64,000 nucleotides of DNA. It comes from Pseudomonas sp. CHM02 (GTDB taxonomy: Bacteria > Pseudomonadota > Gammaproteobacteria > Pseudomonadales > Pseudomonadaceae). The stretch covers positions 1-64,000 of the forward strand of contig NZ_JFCA01000029.1 of assembly GCF_000612585.1 (NCBI RefSeq), given 5' to 3'. Of this stretch, positions 27,584 to 36,438 are shown in pieces. The notes under the pieces were generated by a model. It did no database searches. It was not told where the DNA came from and saw only the letters and a list, made by a program, of their open reading frames with translations. Numbering within the stretch: the first letter of the stretch is position 1; every line of letters begins with the position of its first letter. Made by a program: the position numbers and the translations under genes.

Positions 27584-29839
27584 ATGTATAAAGACCTGAA
27601 GTTCCCTGTTCTTATCGTGCACCGCGACATCAAGGCCGACACCGTTGCCGGTGACCGGGTCCGAGGCATCGCCCGAGAGCTGGAACAAGAGGGCTTCAGT
27701 ATCTTCTCTGCGGTGGACTACGCCGAAGGTCGGCTGGTGGCTTCTACCCACCATGGCCTGGCGTGCATGCTGATCGCCGCCGAAGGCGCTGGCGAAAACA
27801 CCCATCTGTTGCAAAACATGGTCGAGCTGATCCGGCTCGCGCGGCTGCGGGCGCCCAATCTGCCGATCTTTGCGTTAGGCGAGCAAGTCACCCTGGAAAA
27901 CGCGCCGGCTGACGCCATGAGTGAACTCAACCAACTGCGCGGCATTCTGTACCTGTTCGAAGACACCGTGCCGTTTCTCGCCCGACAGGTGGCCCGCGCG
28001 GCCCGCACTTACCTGGATGGGCTGTTGCCGCCGTTCTTCAAGGCGTTGGTGCAGCACACCGCCGATTCCAACTATTCCTGGCACACCCCTGGCCATGGTG
28101 GTGGCGTGGCCTATCGCAAGAGCCCGGTGGGGCAGGCGTTTCATCAGTTCTTCGGGGAAAACACCTTGCGTTCGGACTTGTCGGTGTCGGTGCCCGAGCT
28201 GGGTTCGCTGCTCGACCACACCGGGCCGCTGTCCGAAGCCGAAGCCCGCGCCGCACGCAACTTTGGCGCCGACCACACCTTCTTCGTGATCAATGGCACC
28301 TCCACCGCCAACAAAATCGTGTGGCATTCCATGGTCGGGCGCGATGACCTGGTGCTGGTGGATCGCAACTGCCACAAGTCGGTACTGCACTCGATCATCA
28401 TGACCGGCGCTATCCCGTTGTACCTGTGCCCGGAGCGCAACGAGCTGGGGATCATCGGCCCGATTCCCCTGAGTGAATTCAGCCCCGAATCGATCCGCGC
28501 CAAGATCGACGTCAGCCCGTTGACCCGTGGCAGGCTGCCGAAGGTGAAGATGGCGGTGGTCACCAACTCCACCTATGACGGGCTGTGCTACAACGCCGAG
28601 CTGATCAAGCAGCAATTGGGCAGCAGTGTCGAGGTGCTGCATTTTGACGAAGCCTGGTACGCCTACGCGGCCTTTCACGAGTTTTTCGCCGGCCGCTACG
28701 GCATGGGCACTTCGCGCACGCCGGACAGCCCGCTGGTGTTCACCACCCATTCCACCCACAAGCTGCTGGCCGCGTTCAGCCAGGCTTCGATGATCCATGT
28801 GCAGGACGGCGGCGCGCGCCAGCTCGACCGTGACCGGTTCAACGAAGCCTTCATGATGCATATCTCCACCTCACCGCAGTACAGCATCATTGCCTCGCTG
28901 GACGTGGCCTCGGCGATGATGGAAGGCCCGGCCGGGCGTTCGCTGTTGCAGGAAATGTTCGACGAGGCCCTGAGCTTCCGCCGTGCCCTGGCCAACCTGC
29001 GCCAGCACATTGCCGCCGAGGATTGGTGGTTTTCCATCTGGCAACCGCCGTCGGTGGCGGGTATCGACCGGGTCATCACCGCAGACTGGCTGTTGCATCC
29101 CCAGGATGATTGGCATGGCTTTGGTGACGTAGCCGAAGACTACGTGCTGCTGGACCCGATCAAAGTGACGCTGGTGATGCCCGGCCTCAACGCGGGCGGC
29201 GCCCTGAGCGATTGCGGGATTCCGGCGGCGGTGGTCAGCAAGTTCCTCTGGGAGCGTGGCCTGGTGGTGGAAAAGACCGGGCTGTATTCCTTCCTTGTGC
29301 TGTTTTCCATGGGTATTACCAAAGGTAAATGGAGTACTTTGCTCACCGAGTTGCTGGAGTTCAAGCGCAGCTACGACGCCAATATCAGCCTGGCCAGTTG
29401 TCTGCCATCCGTGTTTGCCCAAGGGCTGACACGCTATCAAGGCCTGGGCCTGCGTGACCTGTGCGACCAATTGCATAGCTGTTACCGTAGCAATGCCACC
29501 GCCAAACACCTCAAGCGGATGTACACCGTTTTACCGGAAATCGCGATGAAGCCCGCCGACGCCTACGACCAGTTGGTCAGGGGCGACGTGGAGGCGGTGT
29601 CCATCGACGCCTTGCCAGGGCGCATCGCAGCCGTGATGCTGGTGCCATACCCGCCCGGCATTCCGTTGATCATGCCAGGTGAGCGCTTTACCGAGTCGAC
29701 GCGCTCGATCATCGACTACCTGGCTTTCGCCCGGACGTTCGATAGCAGTTTCCCCGGTTTTGTCGCCGATGTTCATGGGTTGCAACACGAAGATGACGGC
29801 AGTGGTCGTTGTTACACGGTCGATTGCATCAAGGGTTAA
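27584..29839 (+). CDS. ldcA: lysine/arginine/ornithine decarboxylase (LdcA-like)
   Basis: A 751-residue PLP-dependent, fold-type-I decarboxylase with an N-terminal receiver-like wing domain. The PLP Lys is in THSTHK, at about residue 393. Also present are the conserved SWHTPGHGGG, VINGTSTANKIV and HFDEAWYAYAAFH stretches. It would convert lysine to cadaverine (or arginine to agmatine). Length, neighbours and N-terminus (MYKDLKFPVLIVHRDIK) match P. aeruginosa PA1818, described as LdcA, so lysine is the favoured substrate. A GNAT gene follows 8 bp downstream and is probably co-transcribed. Confidence 0.9.
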   Translation: MYKDLKFPVLIVHRDIKADTVAGDRVRGIARELEQEGFSIFSAVDYAEGRLVASTHHGLACMLIAAEGAGENTHLLQNMVELIRLARLRAPNLPIFALGEQVTLENAPADAMSELNQLRGILYLFEDTVPFLARQVARAARTYLDGLLPPFFKALVQHTADSNYSWHTPGHGGGVAYRKSPVGQAFHQFFGENTLRSDLSVSVPELGSLLDHTGPLSEAEARAARNFGADHTFFVINGTSTANKIVWHSMVGRDDLVLVDRNCHKSVLHSIIMTGAIPLYLCPERNELGIIGPIPLSEFSPESIRAKIDVSPLTRGRLPKVKMAVVTNSTYDGLCYNAELIKQQLGSSVEVLHFDEAWYAYAAFHEFFAGRYGMGTSRTPDSPLVFTTHSTHKLLAAFSQASMIHVQDGGARQLDRDRFNEAFMMHISTSPQYSIIASLDVASAMMEGPAGRSLLQEMFDEALSFRRALANLRQHIAAEDWWFSIWQPPSVAGIDRVITADWLLHPQDDWHGFGDVAEDYVLLDPIKVTLVMPGLNAGGALSDCGIPAAVVSKFLWERGLVVEKTGLYSFLVLFSMGITKGKWSTLLTELLEFKRSYDANISLASCLPSVFAQGLTRYQGLGLRDLCDQLHSCYRSNATAKHLKRMYTVLPEIAMKPADAYDQLVRGDVEAVSIDALPGRIAAVMLVPYPPGIPLIMPGERFTESTRSIIDYLAFARTFDSSFPGFVADVHGLQHEDDGSGRCYTVDCIKG

Positions 29840-29847
29840 GGATGTTT

Positions 29848-30429
29848 ATGCAAGCTGTAATGAACCCGAAGTATCCGGGGCTCAGTGTACGGGTCGCCGA
29901 CGAAGGCTTTGATGCCTACGTATGGGGCAATGACTTCAGCTTTGAGGTCAGCGCCTACGGTGACCCGCAGATGGGCAAGCGGGTCGATCAGTGGCCCGTG
30001 GAGCGCATCTTGCCGTACCGCAAGTGCTATGGCATTGACCCGGAGGAGTTCGCCAGTTTTCGCGATGCTCCCGACAGTGCGATCTTCATGGCTTACCTGG
30101 ACGACCGTCCGGTAGGGCATATCGTCGTCAGCACCAACTGGAACGGATTTGCCCATGTCGACGAATTGGCCGTCGCCTTGCCCGCGCGTCGCCATGGGGT
30201 GGCCAAGGCGCTGCTGGATGTGGCGCAGTTCTGGAGCCGCAAGAAAAACCTGCCCGGTATGATGCTCGAAACCCAGAACAACAACCTCGGCGCCTGTCGC
30301 TTGTACGAGCGTTGCGGTTATGTAATGGGCGGTATCGATCACCTGCGCTATCGCGGTATCGACCCGCAGACCCGCGAAGTGGCGATCTTCTGGTATCGGA
30401 TGTTCAAGAGCGAAGTTGGCAAGGATTAA
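29848..30429 (+). CDS. GNAT-family N-acetyltransferase
   Basis: A 193-residue acetyl-CoA-dependent transferase. The GNAT core spans roughly residues 75-175, with beta-4 HVDELAVALPARRHGVAKALLD giving an R-x-x-G-x-A type acetyl-CoA loop, and NNNLGACRLYERCGYVMGG near the C-terminus. AAGG lies 6 bp before the chosen ATG; ATGs at 29842 and 29860 are alternatives. It follows the decarboxylase gene almost immediately, which suggests that it acts on a polyamine product or on related metabolism. No direct sequence sign of the substrate. Its stop overlaps the convergent LysR gene (shared TTAA). Confidence 0.8.
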   Translation: MQAVMNPKYPGLSVRVADEGFDAYVWGNDFSFEVSAYGDPQMGKRVDQWPVERILPYRKCYGIDPEEFASFRDAPDSAIFMAYLDDRPVGHIVVSTNWNGFAHVDELAVALPARRHGVAKALLDVAQFWSRKKNLPGMMLETQNNNLGACRLYERCGYVMGGIDHLRYRGIDPQTREVAIFWYRMFKSEVGKD

Positions 30430-31319
30430 CCCAGCAACAGCCCTTCAGCCTTCTGCGTCACGATCTCCAGCAGCGCATTCAGCGCCGGGGAGGTCGCGCC
30501 GTCCTTGAGGGTCAGTGCGTACAGGCTGACCATGATCGGCGGCGAAACGGGGCATGCATCCAGCCCTGCTTCGCGTGCGCCGAACGCGGTGAACGGGTCG
30601 ACCACCGCCAGGCCTTCTCCCGCCTCCACCATGCTGCGCATCATCTGATAGGTCTGCACGCGCGTCTGCACCACCGGCAGCGGGCGCAAGGCATGCAGCT
30701 TGGCGTCCAGCAGGCGGCTGAGCGGGTCCTGGCCCTCGAGGCCGATCATCGATTGCCCGGCGAGGTCCTGCAGCGCGATGTACTTCTGCTTGGGTTTGAG
30801 CCAGCCATGGGGCGCCAGCAGTTGCAATTTGCCCTGGGCCAGCACGCTGCTGTGGATCTGCGGGTGTTCCGGGTCGTGCAGGCTCAAGCCGACCTCGGCT
30901 TCGTGCAGCAGCAGGCTCCTGACGATCTCGCGGGTCGGCTGGCTCGACAGGTTGCACGGGGTGTCCTGGAAGCGTCGGCGCAGCGCGGCAATGCTCTGCG
31001 GCAACAGTTGATTGGCCAGGGGCTGGGTGCAGAGGGCGCGCAGGGTCGGGGCGTGATGGTTTTTCAAGCGGCTGGCCAGGCGTTGCACCGGCTCCAGCGC
31101 TTCGTACACGTGGGCGATCTCTGCCTGCAGCTCCAGGGTTTCCCGGGTGGCCTGCAAACGCCCGCGCACGCTGGCGAACAGCATGAACCCCAATTGCGCC
31201 TCGGCTTCCTTGAGCGCCGCGTCCACATCGCCCACGGGGAGTTGCAACCACTCGGCGGCCAAGCCTGGGTGTCCGGTCTGCAAGATGGCCTGAATCACTT
31301 CGATATGACGTAAACGCAT
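30426..31319 (-). CDS. LysR-family transcriptional regulator
   Basis: A 297-residue protein with an N-terminal winged helix-turn-helix (MRLRHIEVIQAILQTGH onward) and a co-inducer-binding domain from about residue 90. The HTH is less canonical than usual (EWLQLPVGDVDAALKEAEAQLG replaces the common sequence), but the layout and length are LysR. The effector domain has the typical MMRSMVEAGEGLAVVDP segment near residue 230. It is not divergent from an obvious target: the upstream gene is a small hypothetical. Its function is unknown. Confidence 0.8.
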   Translation of the reverse strand: MRLRHIEVIQAILQTGHPGLAAEWLQLPVGDVDAALKEAEAQLGFMLFASVRGRLQATRETLELQAEIAHVYEALEPVQRLASRLKNHHAPTLRALCTQPLANQLLPQSIAALRRRFQDTPCNLSSQPTREIVRSLLLHEAEVGLSLHDPEHPQIHSSVLAQGKLQLLAPHGWLKPKQKYIALQDLAGQSMIGLEGQDPLSRLLDAKLHALRPLPVVQTRVQTYQMMRSMVEAGEGLAVVDPFTAFGAREAGLDACPVSPPIMVSLYALTLKDGATSPALNALLEIVTQKAEGLLLG

Positions 31320-31428
31320 CGCCGGAGTCTATGTGCAGCGGCCCGGGGATTCAATAGAATGGCTGCGCTGATCATCAACGACCAAAGCCGGCTACCGGCG
31401 TTAACAACAAAAACAGGTCTGGTCTCAA

Positions 31429-31770
31429 ATGCCTCTACCCTCGATTCTCGGGGTAACGGCCAAGCAACTGCTGGTCCTGGTGACCGTCGGGTGCGCGGCT
31501 GCTTATCTCTTCAACACTCAAAACGAAACCGCGCCGGAAAACCTGGCACTTGAAGCGTTTATCCGTTCCCAGGAACAGGTGGTCGATCAGGTGGGGGCGG
31601 TGCTGGGCATGGAATTGGTCAGGCAGGTGGTCGCGCATCCGGGCTACAACTCGGCGGGCTATCAGCGTTCGATGTTCGCGGTGGAAGGCGAGCGGGGGCG
31701 ATTGATGGTGACGTTGAAGAAGGTCGAGGGGGAGCAGGGCATCGAGGTCACGGAGATCCGTCGTCCTTGA
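31429..31770 (+). CDS. hypothetical small membrane-anchored protein
   Basis: A 113-residue protein with one N-terminal hydrophobic helix (KQLLVLVTVGCAAAYLF, residues 12-28) and a soluble remainder likely in the periplasm, ending GIEVTEIRRP. A Cys at residue 22 lies inside the helix rather than at a convincing lipobox. No known domain is recognised. The coding bias is Pseudomonas-like and it is divergent from the LysR gene by 109 bp, so it is likely real. Confidence 0.6.
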   Translation: MPLPSILGVTAKQLLVLVTVGCAAAYLFNTQNETAPENLALEAFIRSQEQVVDQVGAVLGMELVRQVVAHPGYNSAGYQRSMFAVEGERGRLMVTLKKVEGEQGIEVTEIRRP

Positions 31771-31831
31771 TCACCCCAGCCCAGTCAATGCCGTCAATGG
31801 CCAGGACTGAGCAGGTGGATGGGGCGAGATC

Positions 31832-32068
31832 TTATGAAGCGAGGGTGGTTTGCGACTCGCGCACAAGGATGGTGCCCGATTGAATCAGCTTGAATTCGTC
31901 GCCTTCCAGTTTTTCTACACGATCGCCAATGGCCAGCTTGTAGGTGGTGGTAGGTGCCGAGCCAGCCAGGTCGCCTTGCGCCGGGTTGGATTCCTGGAAC
32001 TCATGCACCGAATACACGCGTCCTTCTGCGTCTCTGGCATGAAACTGTCCGACTAGTACTGCTGCCAT
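31832..32068 (-). CDS. conserved small hypothetical protein
   Basis: A 78-residue protein, MAAVLVGQFHARDAEGR onward, with a beta-rich pattern and a TYKLAIGDRVEKLEGDEFKLIQSG segment. The longer frame to 32122 is less likely because AGAGG precedes the ATG at 32068 and the shorter form resembles small Pseudomonas hypotheticals I recall. No membrane segment or known catalytic motif is visible. Confidence 0.6.
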   Translation of the reverse strand: MAAVLVGQFHARDAEGRVYSVHEFQESNPAQGDLAGSAPTTTYKLAIGDRVEKLEGDEFKLIQSGTILVRESQTTLAS

Positions 32069-32295
32069 CTGTTTAGAACCTCTGGAGATAAACACTCGAT
32101 TTGCGGTTCTGTAGACCGTCATGGAGCGGGGTAGTTTACTTACGGAATAAAAATACTATTCGCTGATCTTTTCAGGTAATTCCTACGCATCGCGCTGCGA
32201 AGCAAACAGTCTGGGGATTATCAAAACCCTCTGGTGAACACGCCGCGAAGACTCTATAACTACAAGCTCCTTTAGTCAGACGTCGGGAAACCCCA

Positions 32296-32853
32296 ATGAG
32301 CAAGGTCTACACCGTAGCCGTCCTGGTTGGCAGCTTGAGAAAAGACTCGATCAACCGCAAGGTCGCCCTGGCATTGGCCGAACTGGCCCCTGCCAACCTG
32401 AAGTTGAACATTGTGGAAATTGGCGATTTGCCGCTCTACAACGAAGACATAGACGCTGCGACCCCGCCGGCAGCCTACAGTACTTTCCGCAAACACGTGA
32501 GTTCATCCGACGCGGTGCTGTTCGTGACCCCGGAATACAACCGCTCCGTCCCGGCGCCATTGAAGAATGCCATCGACGTCGGTTCCCGGCCTTACGGGCA
32601 GAGCGCCTGGAGCGGCAAGCCGGGGGCGATCATCAGCGTATCGCCGGGCGCCATCGGCGGGTTTGGCGCCAACCATCACCTGCGCCAGTCCCTGGTGTTC
32701 CTCGATGTGCCGTGCATGCAGCAGCCAGAAGCCTACCTGGGTGGCGCGGGCAATGTGTTTGATGAGGCCGGCAAGGTGTCGGAAAAGACCAAGCCGTTCC
32801 TGCAGGCGTTCATCGATGCCTACGGCAAGTGGGTCGAAAAGCAATCGGCCTGA
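32296..32853 (+). CDS. NADPH-dependent FMN reductase (ChrR/azoreductase-like)
   Basis: A 185-residue flavodoxin-fold reductase. The N-terminal phosphate loop GSLRKDSINRK binds FMN, and TPEYNRSVPAPLKNAIDVGSR is the conserved ribityl/dimer segment of the family. It probably reduces quinones or chromate using NAD(P)H, giving oxidative-stress protection. The start at 32296 is the only good one. About 230 bp of non-coding sequence with no repeat precede it and should hold its promoter. Confidence 0.88.
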   Translation: MSKVYTVAVLVGSLRKDSINRKVALALAELAPANLKLNIVEIGDLPLYNEDIDAATPPAAYSTFRKHVSSSDAVLFVTPEYNRSVPAPLKNAIDVGSRPYGQSAWSGKPGAIISVSPGAIGGFGANHHLRQSLVFLDVPCMQQPEAYLGGAGNVFDEAGKVSEKTKPFLQAFIDAYGKWVEKQSA

Positions 32854-32865
32854 TGCAATCTCCCT

Positions 32866-32894
32866 CGCAGCAGCCGGCTTGCCGGCTCCTGCAA
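32866..32894. repeat. single REP palindrome
   Basis: GCAGCCGGC and GCCGGCTCCTGC pair around TT between the convergent reductase and poxB genes, enclosed by CCCTC/GAGGG. It can serve as a bidirectional terminator. Confidence 0.6.
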
Positions 32895-32901
32895 GAGGGG
32901 G

Positions 32902-34626
32902 TTAACGCAGCCAGTTGGTGCGTGCCAGTTCGATCACTTCATCGCCACGCCCGCTCATCACGGCTTTGAGCATATACAGGCTGAACCCCTTGGCTTGTTC
33001 CAGCTTGATGGTCGGCGGCATCACCAGTTCCTGGGTGGCGGTGACCACGTCCACCAGCACCGGGCCGTCGTGGGCCAGGGCACGGCGCAGGGCGGGCTCC
33101 AGGTCTTCGGATTGCTCTACGCGAATGCCGAGGATGCCCATGGCATTGGACATGGCGGCGAAGTCAGGGTTTTTCAGCTCGGTGCCGGCGTCCAGGTAGC
33201 CTGCCGCTTTCATTTCCATGGCGACGAACCCCAGTGACGCGTTATCGAACACGATGACTTTCACCGGCAGTTTCAATTGCGTCAACGAGATGAAATCCCC
33301 CATCAACATGGCAAAGCCGCCGTCGCCGGACATCGAAATCACCTGGCGATCCGGGAAGGCCGCTTGTGCGCCAATCGCTTGGGGCATGGCGTTGGCCATG
33401 GAACCGTGGTTGAACGAACCGATCAGGCGGCGCTTGCCGTTCATCTTCAAATAGCGCGCGGCCCACACGGTCGGCGAACCGACGTCGGCGGTGAAGATCG
33501 CATCGTCATCCGCCAATTCGCTGAGCAGGCGCGCCACGTACTGCGGGTGGATCGGCCGATTGGCCTTCGACGGTTGAGCCAGATCGTCCAGCCCTTGGCG
33601 GGCTTTTTCATAGTGCTTCAAGGAGGTCTCGAGAAAGCTGCGATCAGTCCTGCGGGTCAAGCGCGGCAGCAGGGCGCCGATGGTTTCACTGACATCGGCG
33701 GCAATGCCCAGGTCCAGCGTGGCGCGACGACCGAGGGCCTGCGGGTTGCGGTCCACCTGGATGATCCTGGCGTCGGTGGGGTAGAACTGGCGATAGGGGA
33801 AGTCGGTGCCGAGCATGATCAACGTGTCGCAGTCGAGCATGGCGTGGTAACCGGAGCTGAAGCCGATCAGGCCGGTCATGCCCACATCGAACGGGTTATC
33901 CCACTCCACATGTTCCTTGCCGCGCAGGGCGTGCACCACTGGCGCGCCCAAGGCGTCGGCCAGGGCGACCACTTGGTCGTGGGCGCCGGCGCAGCCGCTG
34001 CCGCACAGCAGGGTGACTTTCTGGCTGTTTTCGAGGATAGCGGTGAGGTGTTGCAGGTCCTGTTCCGCCGGCAGCGTGCGTGGCGCGTGCAGGGCCGGCC
34101 AGGGCTTGAGCTTGTCGTCCACTTCCAGCAGCGACACATCCCCTGGAATCACCACCACCGCTACGCCGCGATTGAGGATCGCCGAACGCATGGCGCGGTG
34201 CAGCACGTGGGGCATTTGCTCGGGGTTGGTGACCAGTTCGATAAAGTGGCTGCACTCCTTGAACAGTTCCTGAGGATGGGTTTCCTGGAAGTAGTTCAGG
34301 CCGATCTCAGAGGACGGAATCTGCGCAGCAATCGCCAGCACCGGCACATGGTTGCGATGGCAATCGAACAGGCCATTGATCAGATGCAGGTTGCCCGGCC
34401 CGCAGCTGCCGGCGCACACCGTCAGTTCACCTGTGGCCGCCGCTTCGGCACCGGCGGCGAACGCAGCGACTTCCTCGTGACGCACATGCATCCACTCGAT
34501 GCTGTCCATGGTGCGCAGGGCGTCGGTGAGGCCATTGAGGCTGTCGCCGGTCAGGCCCCAGATGCGCTTGATGCCCGCCTGTTCAAGAGTGGTCGCCAAC
34601 TGCTGGGCCAGGTTGATTTTCGCCAT
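32902..34626 (-). CDS. poxB: pyruvate dehydrogenase (ubiquinone) / pyruvate oxidase
   Basis: A 574-residue thiamine-diphosphate enzyme that decarboxylates pyruvate to acetate with electron transfer to ubiquinone at the membrane. The N-terminus has the catalytic Glu in RHEEVAAFAAGAEA, the middle an FAD-binding TPP_M domain, and the C-terminal TPP-Mg motif is GDGGFAMLMGDF followed by VFDNASLGFV. The amphipathic C-terminal tail typical of PoxB is consistent with membrane binding. The start at 34626 (MAKINLAQQL) has GGAG 6 bp upstream. Confidence 0.9.
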   Translation of the reverse strand: MAKINLAQQLATTLEQAGIKRIWGLTGDSLNGLTDALRTMDSIEWMHVRHEEVAAFAAGAEAAATGELTVCAGSCGPGNLHLINGLFDCHRNHVPVLAIAAQIPSSEIGLNYFQETHPQELFKECSHFIELVTNPEQMPHVLHRAMRSAILNRGVAVVVIPGDVSLLEVDDKLKPWPALHAPRTLPAEQDLQHLTAILENSQKVTLLCGSGCAGAHDQVVALADALGAPVVHALRGKEHVEWDNPFDVGMTGLIGFSSGYHAMLDCDTLIMLGTDFPYRQFYPTDARIIQVDRNPQALGRRATLDLGIAADVSETIGALLPRLTRRTDRSFLETSLKHYEKARQGLDDLAQPSKANRPIHPQYVARLLSELADDDAIFTADVGSPTVWAARYLKMNGKRRLIGSFNHGSMANAMPQAIGAQAAFPDRQVISMSGDGGFAMLMGDFISLTQLKLPVKVIVFDNASLGFVAMEMKAAGYLDAGTELKNPDFAAMSNAMGILGIRVEQSEDLEPALRRALAHDGPVLVDVVTATQELVMPPTIKLEQAKGFSLYMLKAVMSGRGDEVIELARTNWLR

Positions 34627-34703
34627 GAAGAACTCCAATCGTCAGTGAGGTTAAAAACTGCTGATCAATAGGGGACAGTTCGATCACGGCGAATGCTCCG
34701 TCT

Positions 34704-35936
34704 TTAATGTGAAGATTGCGTCATGGCTGCGCGGTATTGCCGCGTGCGCCGAGCGATAAACCATTGGTCACGGACCAGCGCCATGCACGGCGCGACCTTG
34801 GGGTTGGGCTGGTGGCCGCGGCTCAGCCGACGCATCTGGTAGCGCACCACGGCCAGCGTGGCGAGGGCGGCCAGAGGTTTGCGCTTCCAACTGATGGGTT
34901 TGAGTTGCGGGTTGAGATCGCGGCCGTCGCGCCAGTGTCTGATCAGTTGCGGTTCGAGGGTGAGGGCGGTAGCGATACCGGCCATGGCGATGCCGCTGTC
35001 CAGCACCTGCTGCACGATTGGCAAGCGGCGGATGCCGCCGGTGACCATCACCGGCATGTTGGCCGTGGCGGCGACTTCGCTGGCAAATTCGAGGAAGTAC
35101 GCTTCGCGGGCCAGGGTTCGCCCGTCCCGAGCTTCGCCTTGCATGGCCGGTGCTTCGTAGCTGCCGCCGGACAACTCCAGCAAGTCGATGGGCAAGGGGT
35201 TGAGCATCTCCACCACGGCGCGTGCATCGGCCTCTTCAAAGCCGCCGCGCTGGAAGTCCGCCGAGTTGAGCTTGACCGCCACGCAAAACGACGGGCTGAC
35301 GTTGGCGCGCACCGCGTTGATCACTTCCAGCAGCAAGCGCGCACGGTTCTCCAGTGGGCCGCCCCAGCGGTCGGTGCGCTGGTTGCTCAGCGGCGAGAGA
35401 AACTGGCTGAGCAAGTAACCATGCGCGCCGTGGATCTGCACCCCGGTAAACCCGGCCTTTTCGGCCAGTCGCGCGCTGGTGGCGAAGCGTTTGATTACGT
35501 CTTGAATATCGGCCTCGGTCATTGCCTTGGGCTTGGCGAACATCTTGGAAAAGCTGCCCAGGTCGAGGGCCACGGCGGAAGGCGCCAACGCTTGCTGGCC
35601 CAGGTTGGCCATGGTCTGGCGGCCAGGGTGACTGAGCTGCATCCAGAAGTGCACACCCTTGGCGCGGGCCACGTCGGCCCATTCGCGAAAGCTGTCCAGG
35701 TGCTGCTCGTCTTCCAGGGCAACGCCGCCCGGGCCGGTCATGGCGTGGCGGTCGATCATGACGTTGCCGGTCAGCAACAGGCCAGGTTCACCGTCCGCCC
35801 AGGTCTTGTACAACTGCTTCAATTCACGGGACGGTGCTTGTCGGGCATCCGCCATGTTCTCCTCCATCGCGGCCTTGGCGATACGGTTGGCGAGGACCTG
35901 GCCATTGGGCAGTTGCAAGGGTTCGAAGGGTGACAT
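34704..35936 (-). CDS. NADH:flavin oxidoreductase (old yellow enzyme family)
   Basis: A 410-residue FMN-dependent TIM-barrel oxidoreductase. The N-terminus MSPFEPLQLPNGQVLANRIAKAAM and the VQIHGAHGYLLSQFLSP and HPGRQTMANL segments are OYE-type, with His/Ala of the substrate site (IHGAHG). The C-terminal third (beyond about residue 350) is basic and not clearly part of the barrel. The start at 35936 has AGGAG upstream; the longer 536-residue frame runs into the divergent gene. It is transcribed from a MerR-type promoter and divergent from its likely regulator. Confidence 0.88.
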   Translation of the reverse strand: MSPFEPLQLPNGQVLANRIAKAAMEENMADARQAPSRELKQLYKTWADGEPGLLLTGNVMIDRHAMTGPGGVALEDEQHLDSFREWADVARAKGVHFWMQLSHPGRQTMANLGQQALAPSAVALDLGSFSKMFAKPKAMTEADIQDVIKRFATSARLAEKAGFTGVQIHGAHGYLLSQFLSPLSNQRTDRWGGPLENRARLLLEVINAVRANVSPSFCVAVKLNSADFQRGGFEEADARAVVEMLNPLPIDLLELSGGSYEAPAMQGEARDGRTLAREAYFLEFASEVAATANMPVMVTGGIRRLPIVQQVLDSGIAMAGIATALTLEPQLIRHWRDGRDLNPQLKPISWKRKPLAALATLAVVRYQMRRLSRGHQPNPKVAPCMALVRDQWFIARRTRQYRAAMTQSSH

Positions 35937-35964
35937 GGATTGACTCCTGAGCGGGGGAGGCCTC

Positions 35965-35995
35965 AGGCTAAGCTTAAAGTTAACTTTAATGTCAA
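35965..35995 (-). promoter_or_regulatory. MerR-type promoter with palindromic operator
   Basis: On the minus strand a -35 TTGACA (35995-35990) and a -10 TAGCCT (35970-35965) are 19 bp apart, the long spacing used by MerR-controlled promoters. Within the spacer is the perfect 16-bp palindrome TTAAAGTTAACTTTAA (35974-35989). The palindrome also lies just upstream of the merR-family gene on the other strand. Confidence 0.8.
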
Positions 35996-36008
35996 GCAGG
36001 CGGTATCG

Positions 36009-36413
36009 ATGAATATTGGTGAGTTGGCAAAACAGAGTGGGCTGGCGGCATCGCGCATTCGGTTCTACGAGTCCGAAGGCCTGATCAGCCAGGTGGGACG
36101 CCAGGCCAATGGGTACCGGCGTTATTCCGCGGAAGCTTTGCAGACGCTGCAACTGATCCAGAGCGCGCAGCAGGCCGGGTTCAGCTTGCAGGAACTCAAG
36201 GCGTTGATGCCGGCGCCCGGTGAGCACAAGCGTGACGAATTGATCGAAGCGTTGGAACGCAAGGTAGCGCAGATCGAAGGGATGCAGGCCCAGTTGGCGC
36301 ATAGCAAGGCGCAATTGCTGGGGGTCATCGAGGCGGTGCGGGCGCAGCCGGAAGGGGTGCCGTGCTCCATGGGGCAGAAGCAGGTGTTGGCATCGATCAA
36401 AAAAACGCTGTAG
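36009..36413 (+). CDS. MerR-family transcriptional regulator
   Basis: A 134-residue regulator. The N-terminal MerR helix-turn-helix is MNIGELAKQSGLAASRIRFYE, with the family RYYE-like motif here RFYESEGL. A long dimerisation helix runs from about residue 75 to 115. A single Cys in GVPCSMGQ near the C-terminus does not form a metal site or SoxR cluster, so the signal is probably an electrophile, flavin-related compound or drug. It is divergent from the OYE gene and probably controls it through the palindrome at 35974-35989. Confidence 0.87.
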   Translation: MNIGELAKQSGLAASRIRFYESEGLISQVGRQANGYRRYSAEALQTLQLIQSAQQAGFSLQELKALMPAPGEHKRDELIEALERKVAQIEGMQAQLAHSKAQLLGVIEAVRAQPEGVPCSMGQKQVLASIKKTL

Positions 36414-36433
36414 GAGCGGGCAAGCCCGCTCCT
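36412..36433. terminator. perfect palindrome at the convergent end of merR-type and DUF934 genes
   Basis: AGGAGCGGGC and GCCCGCTCCT pair perfectly around AA. The merR stop codon is in the left arm. It is probably a REP-like element that doubles as a bidirectional terminator. Confidence 0.7.
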
Positions 36434-36438
36434 GCAGA

